Numbered from the stretch's first letter, positions 35,450 to 46,552 are shown. The stretch: 64,000 nt of DNA from Ligula intestinalis (GCA_036362985.1 JAYGXS010000004.1:61419380-61483379); one strand, 5' to 3'. Notes: generated by a model not told the origin, from the sequence alone. Numbers and translations are program-made.

Positions 35450-35940
35450 AAGGTGTTAAGGCTACTACGGTTTGATCCTAACGGCTGCGATCTTCCAGGC
35501 CCGATTCCTTAGGAGAAAAGGGAAATCTTTGGAAACCAGAGCTATAGGAAGATTGTATTATGTAGAGAATAACAAGGAGAATAGTTAGCAGAAGCGTTGA
35601 CTCGATCTGGCGTGCCTTCGACCGTGAGATCATTGTGAGAGAGCAGAGGCGGCGAGTCCACCCCGCGAGGGGGCAGAATGCCAAGTGAGTTCTAGCGTCA
35701 GTAATCGGGGGTGACAGCCGAATCCTCTCTCTGTCTTGCGGCCTTGATGGTGATTGGTTGGAGCACACGAAGGTAGACACTGGCGTGGGCGGTGAGTGTC
35801 TCAGGCGCCAATTTGCGTCCGGTCGGAGGCAGGCCGAAAAGTGCATTCGCGCAAGGGCCTGCTCTGAGTGACCTTGTCTGTGACGTCAAGAGGTAGGTGG
35901 GCATCGGGCAGAAAAGACCACTACAGTGGGACTCGCACTC
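35450..35940 (+). repeat. SINE-like family A, near full-length copy
   Basis: Head TAACGGCTGCGATCTTCCAG, then CCCGATTCCTTAGGAGAAAA and a body that includes GATGGTGATTGGTTGGAGCA, ending with TGTGACGTCAAGAGG and AAAAGACCACTACAGTG. It matches 56830-57290 along its length. Confidence 0.75.
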
Positions 35941-36214
35941 ATCTGAAGTCTGAGCCTCATGTCCCTTTTCTATGGAATCTCGGTGTATTGTATGTGGGGG
36001 GAAGGGAGGGGCAGATAGTGTGTTTGTGAAACGCACAGATGGGCTGCCTGGTTTTGTCAGCCACTGTGCCCTCAGCTTCAGTTTATATACCGGCCCGGAC
36101 TATCAACTATCAACCAGGAGAGGGGAGCACAAGAGTGAGGTCGACAGTACTCAGCGAATATTCTTCACACGCCTTCTTACCTATCATGGTGCGTTAAACG
36201 CCCTAGCTTTGAAG

Positions 36215-37290
36215 TCTGCATACTTGAAGTGGGTCGTGCCTGGCCGACTAGCTCGCGTCGAAATGCACTGTCTCAAAGGCTCAGTGATAAGGTTACTTGA
36301 CGTCTCGATCAGCCAATCACGGTTCCCGCATCTACGCGGTTTGAGCCAAGCGACGAATAGCAAGCTTGCACGCATTCTTGACGCAAGCTGCTTCCTTGCC
36401 CAAAATCTCCTGGCCGACCTAGCCAATGGGCGCACTCTTTCTCTCTCTGTCTACTGACCCGACTGCTCTCAAACAGTACGTATTTGGTGATTGGCATTCG
36501 CGACTTACTGCCGATAGCCAATTCAGCCCAAGCCATCGTTACTTCCCAATCCAACAGAGATGTCCCCTTATGAGTGCCAGCACCCAGATCTCCTTCCCAA
36601 TCGCCAACCTTCCTTCTACTGCCAAAAATTCTTCTGGTTCAACTCATACTGATTTGCTGTTGACGTTTAACTGGACCAGCGGCTTTCTTCAGCCGCCCAC
36701 GCTGTTCTGCAACGTTACCTTAGTACGTATGTCTCTCACCTCAATAAACTATTATTCTTCCACTCGGATTCTTTCAGTATCCTCGCTACGGTCTCGAGGG
36801 GGAGTGCATGTAGTGGTTCGTGCCTGGCTGACTAGCTCGCGTCGAAATGCACTGTCTCAAAGGCTCACTGATGCGGTTTCTTGACGTCTCGATCAGCCAA
36901 TCGCGGTTCCCGCATCTATGCGGTTTGAGCCAAGCGACGAATAGCAAGCTTGCACGCGTTCCCGACGCAAGCTGCTTCCTTGCCCAAAATTTCCTGGCCA
37001 ACCTAGCCAATTAACGTGCTCTCACTCTGTCTATTGGCCTAACTGCTCTCAAACAGTCACTTGGGACCCGGTCAATCTCCTGAGCGGACGTATTCTCCCG
37101 AGTCAATCTTCTCTCATCTATTCTCCGTTCCTTTGTGTACACAATATACTCCTCCCACTACTCCGGCATTTCAAGAACTTTTCTTCTGCACTAAGAAACC
37201 ATGGTCTGAAGATGGCAGAGGGTCGGGTTTTAATGGTGTAGTGGTTGCTGCTGCCCAACGCCCTCCTAAGTCCTGACGCCACAGACGTGG
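36215..37290 (-). repeat. Two tandem SINE-like family A copies
   Basis: 36229-36470 and 36818-37060 are near-identical (GCCTGGCTGACTAGCTCGCG and CGAATAGCAAGCTTGCACGC in both). The second continues to a head at about 37220 (CATCTTCAGACCATGGTTTC on the minus strand). The same body recurs at 47690 (-), 48590, 50330 and 51070 (+). Confidence 0.75.
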
Positions 37291-37780
37291 TCTCGTAGTG
37301 ATAATCTTGGTCGCCCAGTCGCGCTCGACCCAGAGCAATAGCCCATGTCCGCATTAGAGGTGCGACGTTTGCTCCAGGACGCGCACACGCGCTCGAGACA
37401 GGTCAGGCCAATCAGCGTCCTGAAGCTGACTCACACAAAGTCCACTCTGGCCCGTTTTGACAATTCCCGCGCTGACGGACACTGGGGATTCCGCCTCGTC
37501 AGGGTGGTGAAGTAGGCAACTTCGTCGGCCGCTTTGACGACCCCACGCTCTCACACGGCCCTCATGGTCGAACGCCGTGTCAGACCGAGTGGCGACTTCC
37601 TCCCAAATCTTCTGTACACGACGAAAACGTGATACTTGTTCGAAAATTCACGAGTGCAGCTCGATTTTCCGAAGATCTTCTTTCTTTTCATCATATCATC
37701 TCGGAATGCAACTTACTTCACTTATCCACAATATATCGTTCCTTATACTCTGGCCTTCCCAAGACATCTCTCTCTGAGGA
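37280..37780 (-). repeat. SINE-like family A relative
   Basis: Starts with GACGCCACAGACGTGGTCTC, which mirrors the far end of the 11290 copy (GACGTCACAGACATGGTCAC). The body is diverged, and it runs into the PLE end at 37785. Confidence 0.45.
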
Positions 37781-37784
37781 GAAG

Positions 37785-37870
37785 AAGAAGACTCGATCGC
37801 TAGGACAATATGTTTATTCGCCTGACTTTTCGATATCCGTCGCGGATTCATCATCAGAGACATGAGTAGC
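37785..37870 (-). ncRNA. Solo PLE end with hammerhead-like core
   Basis: The minus strand has an intact CTGATGA (37857-37851), the ATCCGCGACGGAT hairpin and GAAAAGTC in place of GAAACGTC, followed by AGGCGAATAAACATATTGTC. The outer 40 bases match one arm of the 6538-6657 fold-back, but here there is only one arm. Confidence 0.45.
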
Positions 37871-38592
37871 AGAAGGGGGGGGGGTTGATTGAGCGCTGAA
37901 TCCGAGGTTGCAGCTGCAGGTCCGAGTGTATGCATCCAAGACGTGTGCGTCCGTGCGTGTGGCAGATTCCAGCAGACATGATCGGCCGTCTAGATGAGTG
38001 CGTGCGTGTGCGCACGTGAGAGCCAGACTGGGAGGTCAGTGTGTCTGGAGTCGCGGGCTGGCTGGTTGGGACGGTGAATGACCCGGGGCAGACACCGTGG
38101 GGTCGGCTACGTGCAAACAGGTGAGAGGATCTTCCTGTCTTGTTTTGTTTACTTCCTCATCGTGTGTGTTGGCTGTCCCTAGGGATAATAGCGTGCTAGT
38201 TCCCGCCTGGCGGCAACGTCGGTAGGATAACACTTTTGGAAACGGTGGCGTTAATGTAAAGTTTACGAGTAGGGTTTGGGGAAGTGTTACTGTTAGAGTT
38301 GAAGTATGGGAACAGGTAGCTTTCCTGAAATAAAACGCAGCGCCATCTGCAATAATGTGGGGGGGGGGGGGTGAGGGACGTTTTTATTTCCCTGTCCTGT
38401 CGGGAGGAGCGCATAAACTATCCCCACTAGATAATGTCTATGTTAACAGGCTTGTCGTCTTCGACTATCCGTATCGAAACCACAGAATGGGAAAAAATAA
38501 AATATTAATTCAATTAATTTATCGTAAGTTTCAATCAGATATATGTAACGTTCTAAGTCGTGGTTTTGCCCAGATCATTACAGGTGGAAGGT

Positions 38593-39080
38593 AAAAGGCA
38601 GAAGTCACTAGAATGAGGGCTTTTTTGTGCTCGGAAAGCTGAGTTTTTGTCTCAGACAGCTGTGAAGCCAGGGCTGGCAGTGACTGCGTCCATTGGTGCC
38701 TGAGAGTGCGTGTGTTGTGTGGGAAGGGTGATGATGATAGCTTTTTTTACATGCTTGTTGGGCGAGTTCACAAGGTTTGCTGATGGTGTGAGGCGTTGCC
38801 CGAGGGGTTTCGAGTATTGAGGTCCCCTGCCGCGTGGCTGCGGCTTGGCGGGTTCAAATGGCTCCTGAGAAAACGCGACTAGTTGGGCACGCGTGTGTGC
38901 GCGCCTATGTGCGCACGCGTTTGTGCGAGTGAATACCAGTCAGGCGTTTTAAGGGCAGCTACTCTGAAGCAGTTGCCTTTGACGATGCATGACTTTGGGG
39001 CAACGGGCATTGCCCAAGGAATGGGGGCAACACTGTTGGCCGTCTGCCATAGATCTATACGAACCGCGAAGGACGCTATC
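38593..39080 (+). repeat. Repeat family F copy
   Basis: Matches 28700-29060 and 29455-29590 without the interruption: AGGCAGAAGTCACTAGAATG, GAGGTCCCCTGCCGCG, a GTGCGCACGCGTTTGTGCGA run and GGGGGCAACACTGTTGGCCG. Confidence 0.6.
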
Positions 39081-39354
39081 ATGAAGCCAGATTAAGAATA
39101 TTAGGACAAGACAGGAGCTATGCAAAAATTAATGATTAAAAGTCGAACTACCTGAAATGCCAACATGGGCTACGCGTGAGTGTTCGATCAGGGGTTGTCC
39201 ACGCTCCGTAAAACCAGCAGTACAGTTACAGAAGGGTGTGTAGCGACCTTGTGTTTCTAAGCCACGCTTCCCTCGGACGCCGCGGGGACAAACCTTTCAA
39301 GGTCATTCTCTTCTGGCTCACTGGCCACCCACTACGCAGGGCCAGTGTAGGGGG

Positions 39355-39615
39355 GTGTTGTTTACGCTCAGTCACCTCCGGACGCGGTGATCTACTTGCC
39401 GGACTGCACCTCTGGACTCCAGCCCATTTATGGCTGGACTACACTTGTCTGGGACTCACTTGCATGTTACTTACATTCTATGCTTGTTCCATCTTAGTAA
39501 ATTCTCCCTGACACTATGGCGTTCAATGCCTTATCCTATTCACTAGCTCATAACAGTTGCGATACGTTCGATCATCTATTATCTCAGCGGACCACATCGT
39601 ATCCCACAGGTTCAA
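39355..39615 (-). repeat. Repeat family B copy
   Basis: The inverted version of the block at 60750-61000 and 55850-56100: GACGCGGTGATCTACTTGCC, GTCTGGGACTCACTTGCATG, ATCGTATCCCACAGG. The fourth copy is at 58735-59020. Confidence 0.65.
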
Positions 39616-39736
39616 GGCTAGTTAAAGTCAAGATAGTATGGCACATCAACAAAGTACCCCCCGCCCTCCTTCTGAGACCAAAGGACGGTGTAAAGAGACG
39701 CCGAAGGCTATATAGAAGCCTAAATGAAATGAGTAA

Positions 39737-42310
39737 CTAAACTATCAGGAAAATGCACCTGATGACCACTGCGAGTGATGTATACGGGGTGCGGGTTTTC
39801 TTCGTCTCTCGAGCGATAACTCGGAAGGGCCTGTCGTAGCGGGATTCCAAGGGCCGGTGAACTCGAGCATATCGCATAAAAACATGAGAGCATGTCGGCA
39901 CTTCTTCCTCGACATAAGACCCTGAGGGTCTGGGCGGAACCGAGAGAAGCGTCCGCATCAACCGTCGGAGGCGACGCAGGAGGTTGGTAGGATTCTCGAC
40001 CACACCCTGAGGGGGTGACGAGATCATCTTACCAGGACATCGGACAGTGACGCCGAAGACCAGTCCAGCGGCGAAACGAATTTCAAATGGGACCGGGGGG
40101 GTTGGTCCGTCCAGTCCTCCGGATCGCCCGTTGCATTTAGGAAGGCCTTCAGCTGGCGGTGAAACTGCTTGATCATCCCGTTGGCAGCTGTTGTGCGAAT
40201 GCGAGTAGAGTCTAGAAAGGAGAGGACAGACTGGGAGAAATAAAACTGAAACTGGCACCATGGCCAGTCGTGATAGTAGAGGAGGTGCCAAAAATGGCAA
40301 CCCAACGACTGTGGAAATATTGGCACTGTATAAGTGTTGACATTATGCAGAGGGGCGGCCTCTGGCCACCGGATGAATCAATTCATACACGTGAGGGTGT
40401 AGGGACAACCACTGGACAGGGTCGGATGCCTACGATGTTCAGGTGGACATAGCTGAACTTTGCACCGGGGCCGGGAAAGATGCTAATGGGTGCTTTATTG
40501 TGCCGGTGGACCTTGCTCCGTTAACAGCTGAGGGCAGTCCGCATCCAAGCTTTGAGGTCCTTGTGCATCCCAGGCCAGACGAAGCGGTTGGCAACCAACT
40601 TTTTTGGTAGCTGGATTCTCAAGGTGAGATCGGTTCGACAGGGAAGAAAAGACTTTATGGTAAAGGCATGGTGGAACGAATAGACAATTGGATGGAGTCG
40701 TCGCATAGGATGGTGTCATTGTCAATAGCCAGTGGCAGCTCCTAGAGTTGGACTCCAGAAGCATCCTCGTCACAGGGCGACCGGCACAGCATTGTTCAGT
40801 GGCCATCCCAGAGAGGTCGGTCCAAGGAGAAAGTTGGAAGTGAGCGGTGGATGGCCTAGACAGAGCGTCAACCATCTCACTCCGTGGCCCGCCAAGGTGA
40901 CAAATGTCCAAACTGAACTGTGTAATGCAACCCAGTTGTCAGATCTCAGGGGATTCAGGTTGTCGGATTGGGAATGCAATGCAAAACGAAGGTAAGTGGT
41001 TTGGGGGATCTGTGAAGCTTTTGAACCCTCGACCCTCCGGTAAATGCCACAAATGTTTAACACTGAAATAGACAGCAAGAAATTATGTGCTGTATCGAAT
41101 TCTGCCCTTGGGTGGCTTCCCAAGGCACAGTTGAGTCTGGAACACGTTGTTGGGGAAACTTGGAAGAATCGACCATTGGAGCTGTGGATGCATCAACATG
41201 AAATTGAGCCAGGAGTGCAGCATCAGCCAGAAGGGCTTTGGCTCGCTTACATGACCTGCAGATGTAAGTTTGCAGGTGCGCTTAGGGCTTATGGGAAGGC
41301 CAGTCAGCAGACGGATGTTGTCGGTACAGTTCGGGAGGAACCCGATAAAAGTTCACAATACCGAGGGATTATCCTAAAAAGTTATGCTAATCGTGAAATT
41401 CTAGCAGCCACTATCTTCAGGCTCGGTTCCTTAGGAGAAAAGAAAACGGGGAAATCAGGTGGAAGGAAGAATTAATTCTGTACAGAAGGAATGGAGATTA
41501 GGTCGGAGGAAGTTGACTGTCGAACCGAACGTCTAGCCGCGAGGGGGAGAGGCTTGGTCCGAAGACGTCTGAGCGTAGGCAGTCATCGCAGTGAGGTCCT
41601 TTGTGAGTCGGCCTTGACAGTGGTTGGCCAAATGGACTGATTGAGCCTACGAATGCGCACGTTTTAGCGGCCGCTGCGAGAGGCAAGCGTTTGCGGTACT
41701 TGTGATTGGATGTCCCAGATGCAAAGCGAGGCTTGCAATCACGTGACCTCATGCCTGGCGTGTCACCACTAGGAAATGTCGGCCACTGTTGCCAGCAAAA
41801 CGTGCGACCGGCAGATTTATCAGACAGTTCGGCCGCATCTACTCCCTGGCCGAGGAGTTTCGTTGTGAGGACTTGCAGGATCAGGGAGGGATACAGTATT
41901 GCGTCTTATCAACGAAGTTAACATAATACCGGCATAGGTTAGCGGTCCTTTGGCTGTAAATGGGAAAGACTACGGTCGAATCTGGAGGGACGTCCGGATG
42001 GGCTGGCAGATCGGCGCAGCTTCACGGTGGCAACAGTTGTCGATCACTTGACAATCTGTGCCTTGAGCTCGGCCAGATGACAGATGGGCGCTGTTAAAGG
42101 CCGTGAAACCTGAGTGGGAACCGTCGTGGTGGGCAAACACTCAACCTCCATCATAAAATCGGCCATTTCACAGAGGATCGATATGTCTAAATCACCTGAG
42201 TCTGATCCTAAGATTGTTTGGACAGCTGTCGGCAGGCGATCTGACAACATCTCCTTAAAGAACCTGCCGTCAATGGTCATGTTCCCAACAGGACGGCTTG
42301 TGGCCACCAA
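39737..42310 (-). pseudogene. Ty3/Gypsy retrotransposon relic (gag, RNase H, integrase)
   Basis: Minus-strand order: a gag-like piece 42310-42044 (FFKEMLSDRLPTAVQTIL, EMADFMMEVE); after a SINE-like insertion (41790-41395), the end of RT and a decayed RNase H (about 41300-40850) with DICHLGGPRSEMVDALSRP; the integrase zinc-binding end (FVWPGMHKDLKAWMRT, about 40600-40521); the integrase core; and a C-terminal module (THVF-like CSHVFMRYARVHRPLE then YDRPFRVIAR, near 39890-39800). All three catalytic positions of the DDE core appear changed: Asp to Asn at 40439-40437, Asp to Gly at 40265-40263 and Glu to Lys at 40170-40168. The RT body is missing and several frameshifts are present. Assignment is from recalled family motifs. 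Confidence 0.8.
41395..41790 (+). repeat. SINE-like family A copy inside the Gypsy relic
   Basis: ACTATCTTCAGGCTCGGTTC, CTTAGGAGAAAAGAAAACGG and TAATTCTGTACAGAAGGAAT identify the head. It separates the gag-like piece from the RNase H region, so it inserted after the Gypsy element. Confidence 0.7.
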
Positions 42311-42739
42311 AAGCCTCCTCTTTTATGAGTGTGTGATAATGCTGGCGATCTGAAACCGCAGTTAGGCATATCAGCTCAGCCTTAAGCCTTGTGTATGGCG
42401 CACCAGATTAGGGAGCACGTAAACATGCCTGCGCTTGGGAAGGAATAGTGAGAGGAAGAGCCTTAATCAACTTATAACACTTGTTTATTTCTTGTGTCAC
42501 TTTTACAGAGTGAAGGGTTGCCTCAATCCGAAAAAAAGTTTGGGAACATGTTGCCAGAAGTCAGGAAGGGACAAAACAACTCCATTAAGAGAGGTTGTGG
42601 CCTCGTTAGAATTCGTAGAGGGCATTGTGCGAGGCACAATTAGAGATAATGGGGTGTAAACAAGCGGCAAATATCAGTGAACAAGTGAAAGGGATACGCA
42701 TAAACGGTCAAAAGGTCACCACCGTAGTAAACGCATAGA

Positions 42740-43430
42740 ACGCTAGCATGACCCCAGACTAATAACACCAGGACAAAACAGAAACTATGCAAAAAGTAAT
42801 AACTGAAAGTCCAACGACCTGAACAGCCAACACACACTACGTGTGAGCCTTCCAGCAGGGGATGTCTATGTTCCGTATAGCAAGTCCACGTGTACAGCAA
42901 CTAATAAAAGCCTGGGCTATAATTAATGAGGGAGCAGACCGTTTGGAGGAAATCAAGCGACCGTTAGGGTGCTGTGTATTCTGTAAGCTTCACAACTGCC
43001 AGAATAACCCCCGGAGGATGCCAGCAGGTGGGAATTGCCGATAGAAGTGAATATGCGAGTTCCAGGAAGCAGTTCAGAAGAAGAAGATGCGATTACTGGA
43101 ACGATCATTTTATTTTCCTGACGTTTCAGATTCCGTAATAGTAGGATAATGGTAATGGTAGGAAAATCGGACCCATGAACAGATAAGGGTGAAACATGCA
43201 CAGATTGTACGGTATTTATAATTCGTAGCGGAGATGTCCACGTTCCGTAAAGCAAGTCCACATGTAGAGGAACTAATGGAAGCCTGGGCTAGAATAAAGG
43301 AAGAAGCAGGCCGTTTGGGGGAAAGCATGTGAAGATTAGGGTGCTGAGTATTCCCTAAGCTTCACAACTTCTAGACTAACTTTTGGGTATGCGAAGAAGG
43401 GGATCGAGGATGCCAGAAGGAGATACTTAT
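42740..43430 (+). repeat. Direct duplication around a PLE end
   Basis: 42858-43030 (GATGTCTATGTTCCGTATAG, AAGCCTGGGCTA, GCAGACCGTTTGG, AGCTTCACAACT) is repeated with divergence at 43225-43425. Between the two lies a PLE-end-like block (43077-43150). 39095-39235 resembles the left part. Confidence 0.6.
43077..43150 (-). ncRNA. Solo PLE end, hammerhead-like motif decayed
   Basis: GAAACGTCAGG (minus strand, 43127-43117) preceded by GGAATCT, with the CTTCTTCTTC terminus at 43080. The CUGANGA core is not recognisable. Confidence 0.35.
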
Positions 43431-43890
43431 TCTGTAAAAAAAAGATGAGAGCTGCTTTTCAGGCAGCCACTGGCAAGGCTAGGGCGTGAGATGACAGTGA
43501 TAAGTCGTCCTTGGCACAGCGAGAGAGCGTGCTTTCACGATGTTCGTTTTTTGGACAACTTTGTGGGCCAAGTTCAGATGTCCTTTGTCCGAGTGCTGCT
43601 ACACTAAGGTGCGGAACACCTGGGAGCGCTTGCAGGGGGAGGTGGCCAAACTTGGCGTGGTAGAGAGTTGAAAAAAAGACACCGGGTGGGGCAATTTTGG
43701 CGGTCGGCTACGGCTGCCCGCTAGGTGAAATAAATGTGTCAAGCGTGTAGTAAACGCTGGAGGGACTGTGATTTGAGCCAGTACATACAGAGGTTTGACA
43801 ACGGACATTGACTGTAATCAGGTTGATTCTACGACCTGATGTTGTAGCATGTAAAAGCAGCTTGGTGCGGGCTAGGAAAAGGAGCCAGAT
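43431..43890. other. No recognised gene; repeat-like
   Basis: 43440-43570 loosely resembles part of repeat family F. No coding frame was recognised. Confidence 0.3.
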
Positions 43891-43898
43891 ACAAAATA

Positions 43899-44481
43899 CA
43901 GTAGTCGCCGGCTATTAAGCCCACCTCGGGTCCAGACCAAATTGGGCTTAATAAGCGGCGGGCGCAGTAACCGGAGAGTCCTAGTTCTTGATTAGCAAAC
44001 GCAGGATAGGCACTATACATTACATACGTACTGTATTATGTGTAGAGCTTGTTTATGTACCGGAAAAGGATGTTGTTTGTCTGTGTTTTTGAGATCTAGG
44101 GAGGCTAGCCAGACGACCTTGGTATGCTTTGGGGTCACGCCTGTCGGCATCGTCTGGCGTGAGCCTGAACGCGTTGTTCCCTTTTTGTGTGTGTGTGTCC
44201 TCAGCGCTGCGGTTCGGATGCGTTAGCCTTTTGCGCCTGTGGCTTTCTCGTGTTAGGGATTTGTCCTTTTCACCCCTCATGTCTGCTGCTGTCCGAAAAG
44301 GGTGTCGCCAAATTTAACTTGAAAAATGAAAACAAATTACATCCAACAAATTGGGCTTTGTAGCCGGCGACTGGGCTTATTAGCCGGCGGATTTGGCTAT
44401 GTAAAATTCCGTCCCAAGCTGATGTGGGCTTAATACGCGGCTGGGCTTATTAGCCGTGGGCTTACTAACCGGCGACTACTG
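43899..44481. mobile_element. MITE with TA target duplication (Tc1/mariner-pogo type)
   Basis: Terminal inverted repeats of 26 bp begin CAGTAGTCGCCGG and match at 24 of 26 positions. TA flanks both ends (43897-43898 and 44482-44483). The 583 bp element has no transposase frame. GGGCTTAATAAGCGGC-like subterminal motifs recur several times (near 43945, 44350-44450) and could be transposase-binding repeats. TA duplication and a CAG start are typical of the IS630-Tc1-mariner superfamily, most like pogo/Tigger-type MITEs. Confidence 0.85.
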
Positions 44482-44940
44482 TATCTCGATAAATACAGAG
44501 TAAGACCGTTCAGAATGGTTTATTTGCTCCCCCAGCCCCATCCTGATAGGACACGGGAATCGACAATCCCCCCCCCCCTCCCGCCGGCCAAACCTCGCAA
44601 ATCCAAGTTTTCTTGGGCTCAATATCAGGAAATTCCGGTATCCCCATGTCCAAGTGCTAGCAATAACCCCAGAACAAGCCGTAATCGTAACCGCAATGTT
44701 AACCCATACGCTACTTGCTTCGAATATCTTGCATCCTTTTATTCTGTATCCAGTTGTAACGCGTACCTCAACTCCCAATGATAGCAATAATTAGTGAAAT
44801 TAGGTACTATTAAACAAATAGTGAAGAGCAATTGGCGAGTATACGTATACTTTCAACAAATCCTCGTCAGGCCGTTACATTTATATGGGAGGGGGTAAAG
44901 TGTAAAAAGTTAAATTGTAGGTAAATTACTGTCAACGAGT

Positions 44941-45240
44941 CGGCGCCTAGCCAAAAGAATAAAGGAACACCTCCCAAAATGGCTAAGGAAAGGTGAAGTC
45001 AACACTAGCAGGACAGTTAACAGCTCTATTCTAGCGCACATGGTGGATTCCGGACATCAGGTGGATCCCAATGAAGCCTTCAAGGTGATATACAAGGTCC
45101 CACCAAATAACCCTAAGTCACTACATCAGGGCCTGTTAGCAGCAGCAGAAGCAACTGCTATCCGGTTGAGGAAGCCAACTTTGTGCGCGCAGAAGAACCT
45201 ACTGCAAGCTCCAAGCTTGGCATGGCCAACGGCCACCTAG
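44941..45240 (+). pseudogene. GIY-YIG endonuclease C-terminal fragment of a second PLE lineage
   Basis: The frame runs from the end of the left arm to a TAG at 45238-45240: RRLAKRIKEHLPKWL, then SSILAHMVDSGHQVDP, then AAAEATAIRLRKPTLCAQK. This is the typical C-terminal half of PLE GIY-YIG nucleases (Arg in a helix, H-x-V/I after a GH, E in AEA, and a KP-LC-QK end). The GIY and YIG motifs themselves are missing, so it is truncated at its 5' side. The sequence is clearly different from copies A-C, so a separate PLE lineage is present. Confidence 0.75.
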
Positions 45241-45424
45241 CTACCGAAATTCGTTCCCGAAACTACTCTCTCCCTTCTTCCCTTTATCCCTAATTACCGC
45301 TTAATTATCCACTTGTTAATACCCCAAACCCCCTTCCCTATCCCCTGTACTAAGTTGCTTGTAACGTTGAACATAATTTACCTACAATTTTACATTTAAC
45401 AATTTACCTTCCTCCCATATAAAT

Positions 45425-45475
45425 GTAGTGGCCTGATGAGAATTTATTGAATGTATACGTATGCTCGCCAATTGC
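45425..45475 (+). ncRNA. Hammerhead-like motif, type 2, right arm
   Basis: GGC (45430-45432) is followed by CTGATGA (45433-45439), a short stem II, GAA (45449-45451), a self-complementary hairpin around TATACGTATG, then CTC and GCC (45467-45469), which pairs with GGC. The left arm has the same layout on the minus strand (44863-44833 region) with GAAA and a perfect GTATACGTATAC hairpin. Stem II is short and weak (two to three pairs) in all copies. Confidence 0.5.
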
Positions 45476-45602
45476 TCTTCGGATTTCTATGATGGAAATT
45501 TTTGCAACCTTAAAATAGTCAAGAATAAATTAGGGACGATCCTTAACAGTAGATGCATGTAGTCAATAACAAGGGAGTCGGCCATATATCGTCTGACTCT
45601 AG

Positions 45603-45870
45603 AAAAAGAAACGACGCATGTCCAATAATGCCACACATGTGCAGGACGAAGCCAGGCCTGAAGAGCGTATGTGTGAGAGAGGGGGTGACCCGGCGTTAGT
45701 TAATGTGGCGTCCGATTGGTGTGAAACATCGCCCGAAAGAGGTGTCGTGTACAGAGCCCCAAACTGTGTTGGCCGAGAAGGAGCGTGTTCAAGCGGCTGC
45801 CTGTGTGAATTCGCTTTACGTTGAGGTAGGGGGCTTTGAACAGGAGAGGGGGACAGCATTCATTGTGAGA
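45603..45870 (+). repeat. Repeat family F, partial
   Basis: Contains GAAGCCAGGCC, GAGGTGTCGTGTACAGAGCC, GTGTTGGCCGAGAAGG and GAGGGGGACAGCATTCATTG, which correspond to blocks of the 28.7 and 38.6 kb copies. Confidence 0.45.
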
Positions 45871-45968
45871 AGTGATTGAAAATTGGGGGAAAGGACTGAA
45901 CAAGGAGGACCGAGAGCGTTTTTGGGAAGGGAAAAATCGTATGTAAATCAGAAACACTTTCACCGGAG

Positions 45969-46139
45969 ATGGACGTGGAGAATTCCACAAGTTATTCAGC
46001 CGAAGATACCACTATCCTCAACTCTAAGCCTATTATCTCTGGAATGAATCTCAAAGTCGCATGTATTGCTGACGAATCCCGTTCTCCATATCCTGTCTGG
46101 GGACCATATGACAATCCGGATCCACCAACGTTCCCACAG
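45969..46139 (+). CDS. Candidate coding exon of unknown function
   Basis: An ATG frame encodes MDVENSTSYSAEDTTILNSK and later SPYPVWGPYDNPDPPTFPQ, up to CAG before GTATTTCAG (donor at 46140). Length is 171 bp, phase 0, with codon use that looks coding. The opposite strand is also open (46407-46051), so the strand is not certain. No domain was recognised and no next exon can be named; the assembly gap at 46597 lies downstream. Confidence 0.25.
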
Positions 46140-46549
46140 GTATTTCAGGGTAGCGAACGTTGTGCAAACTTACCAAACCCGCATGGTTTGAGAATAATCG
46201 AACTAGCTTTGGTTGGATGATGTTCATCGATCCCGTTGCGTGGCATGCTTCGCATGCTGCGAGAATGCACCGACCGTTGATAGTTCGATATAAATCAATA
46301 ACCCGTTCTCGCGTTTGTGTTCGTAGCTCTAGGAGAGGCGGTGTGCCCCCTAAACGGATTGCGGGATAAATGCACTGGACCAACAAGGTGGCCAACTCAG
46401 TATACAATAGGCGTTATTCGAGTTGCGCTCCCCTAACAAATGCCGAGCATTGTGGTACGCATATGGGCGCCTTCGGTCGTGCCAGCCACCTGCGATCGAG
46501 ACCGCCTTCAGTTTTCTTGACTCTGTCTTGACACCGGGCTTGGGTAGAT

Positions 46550-46552
<3 letters not shown>

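Larger units (their letters stand above)
44823..45480 (+). mobile_element. Miniature PLE-like element with inverted ends
   Basis: Arms of about 115 bp (44823-44937 and 45365-45480) are inverted repeats starting GAAGAGCAATTGGCGAG. The core between them encodes the GIY-YIG C-terminal fragment listed separately. Each arm holds a hammerhead-like motif pointing outward: on the minus strand in the left arm, on the plus strand in the right arm. A third copy of the arm stands alone at 8361. Confidence 0.75.

Noticed and set aside
39737..40300. Minus-strand 187-codon frame as a novel protein
   Set aside because: It is the decayed integrase core and C-terminus of the Gypsy relic.
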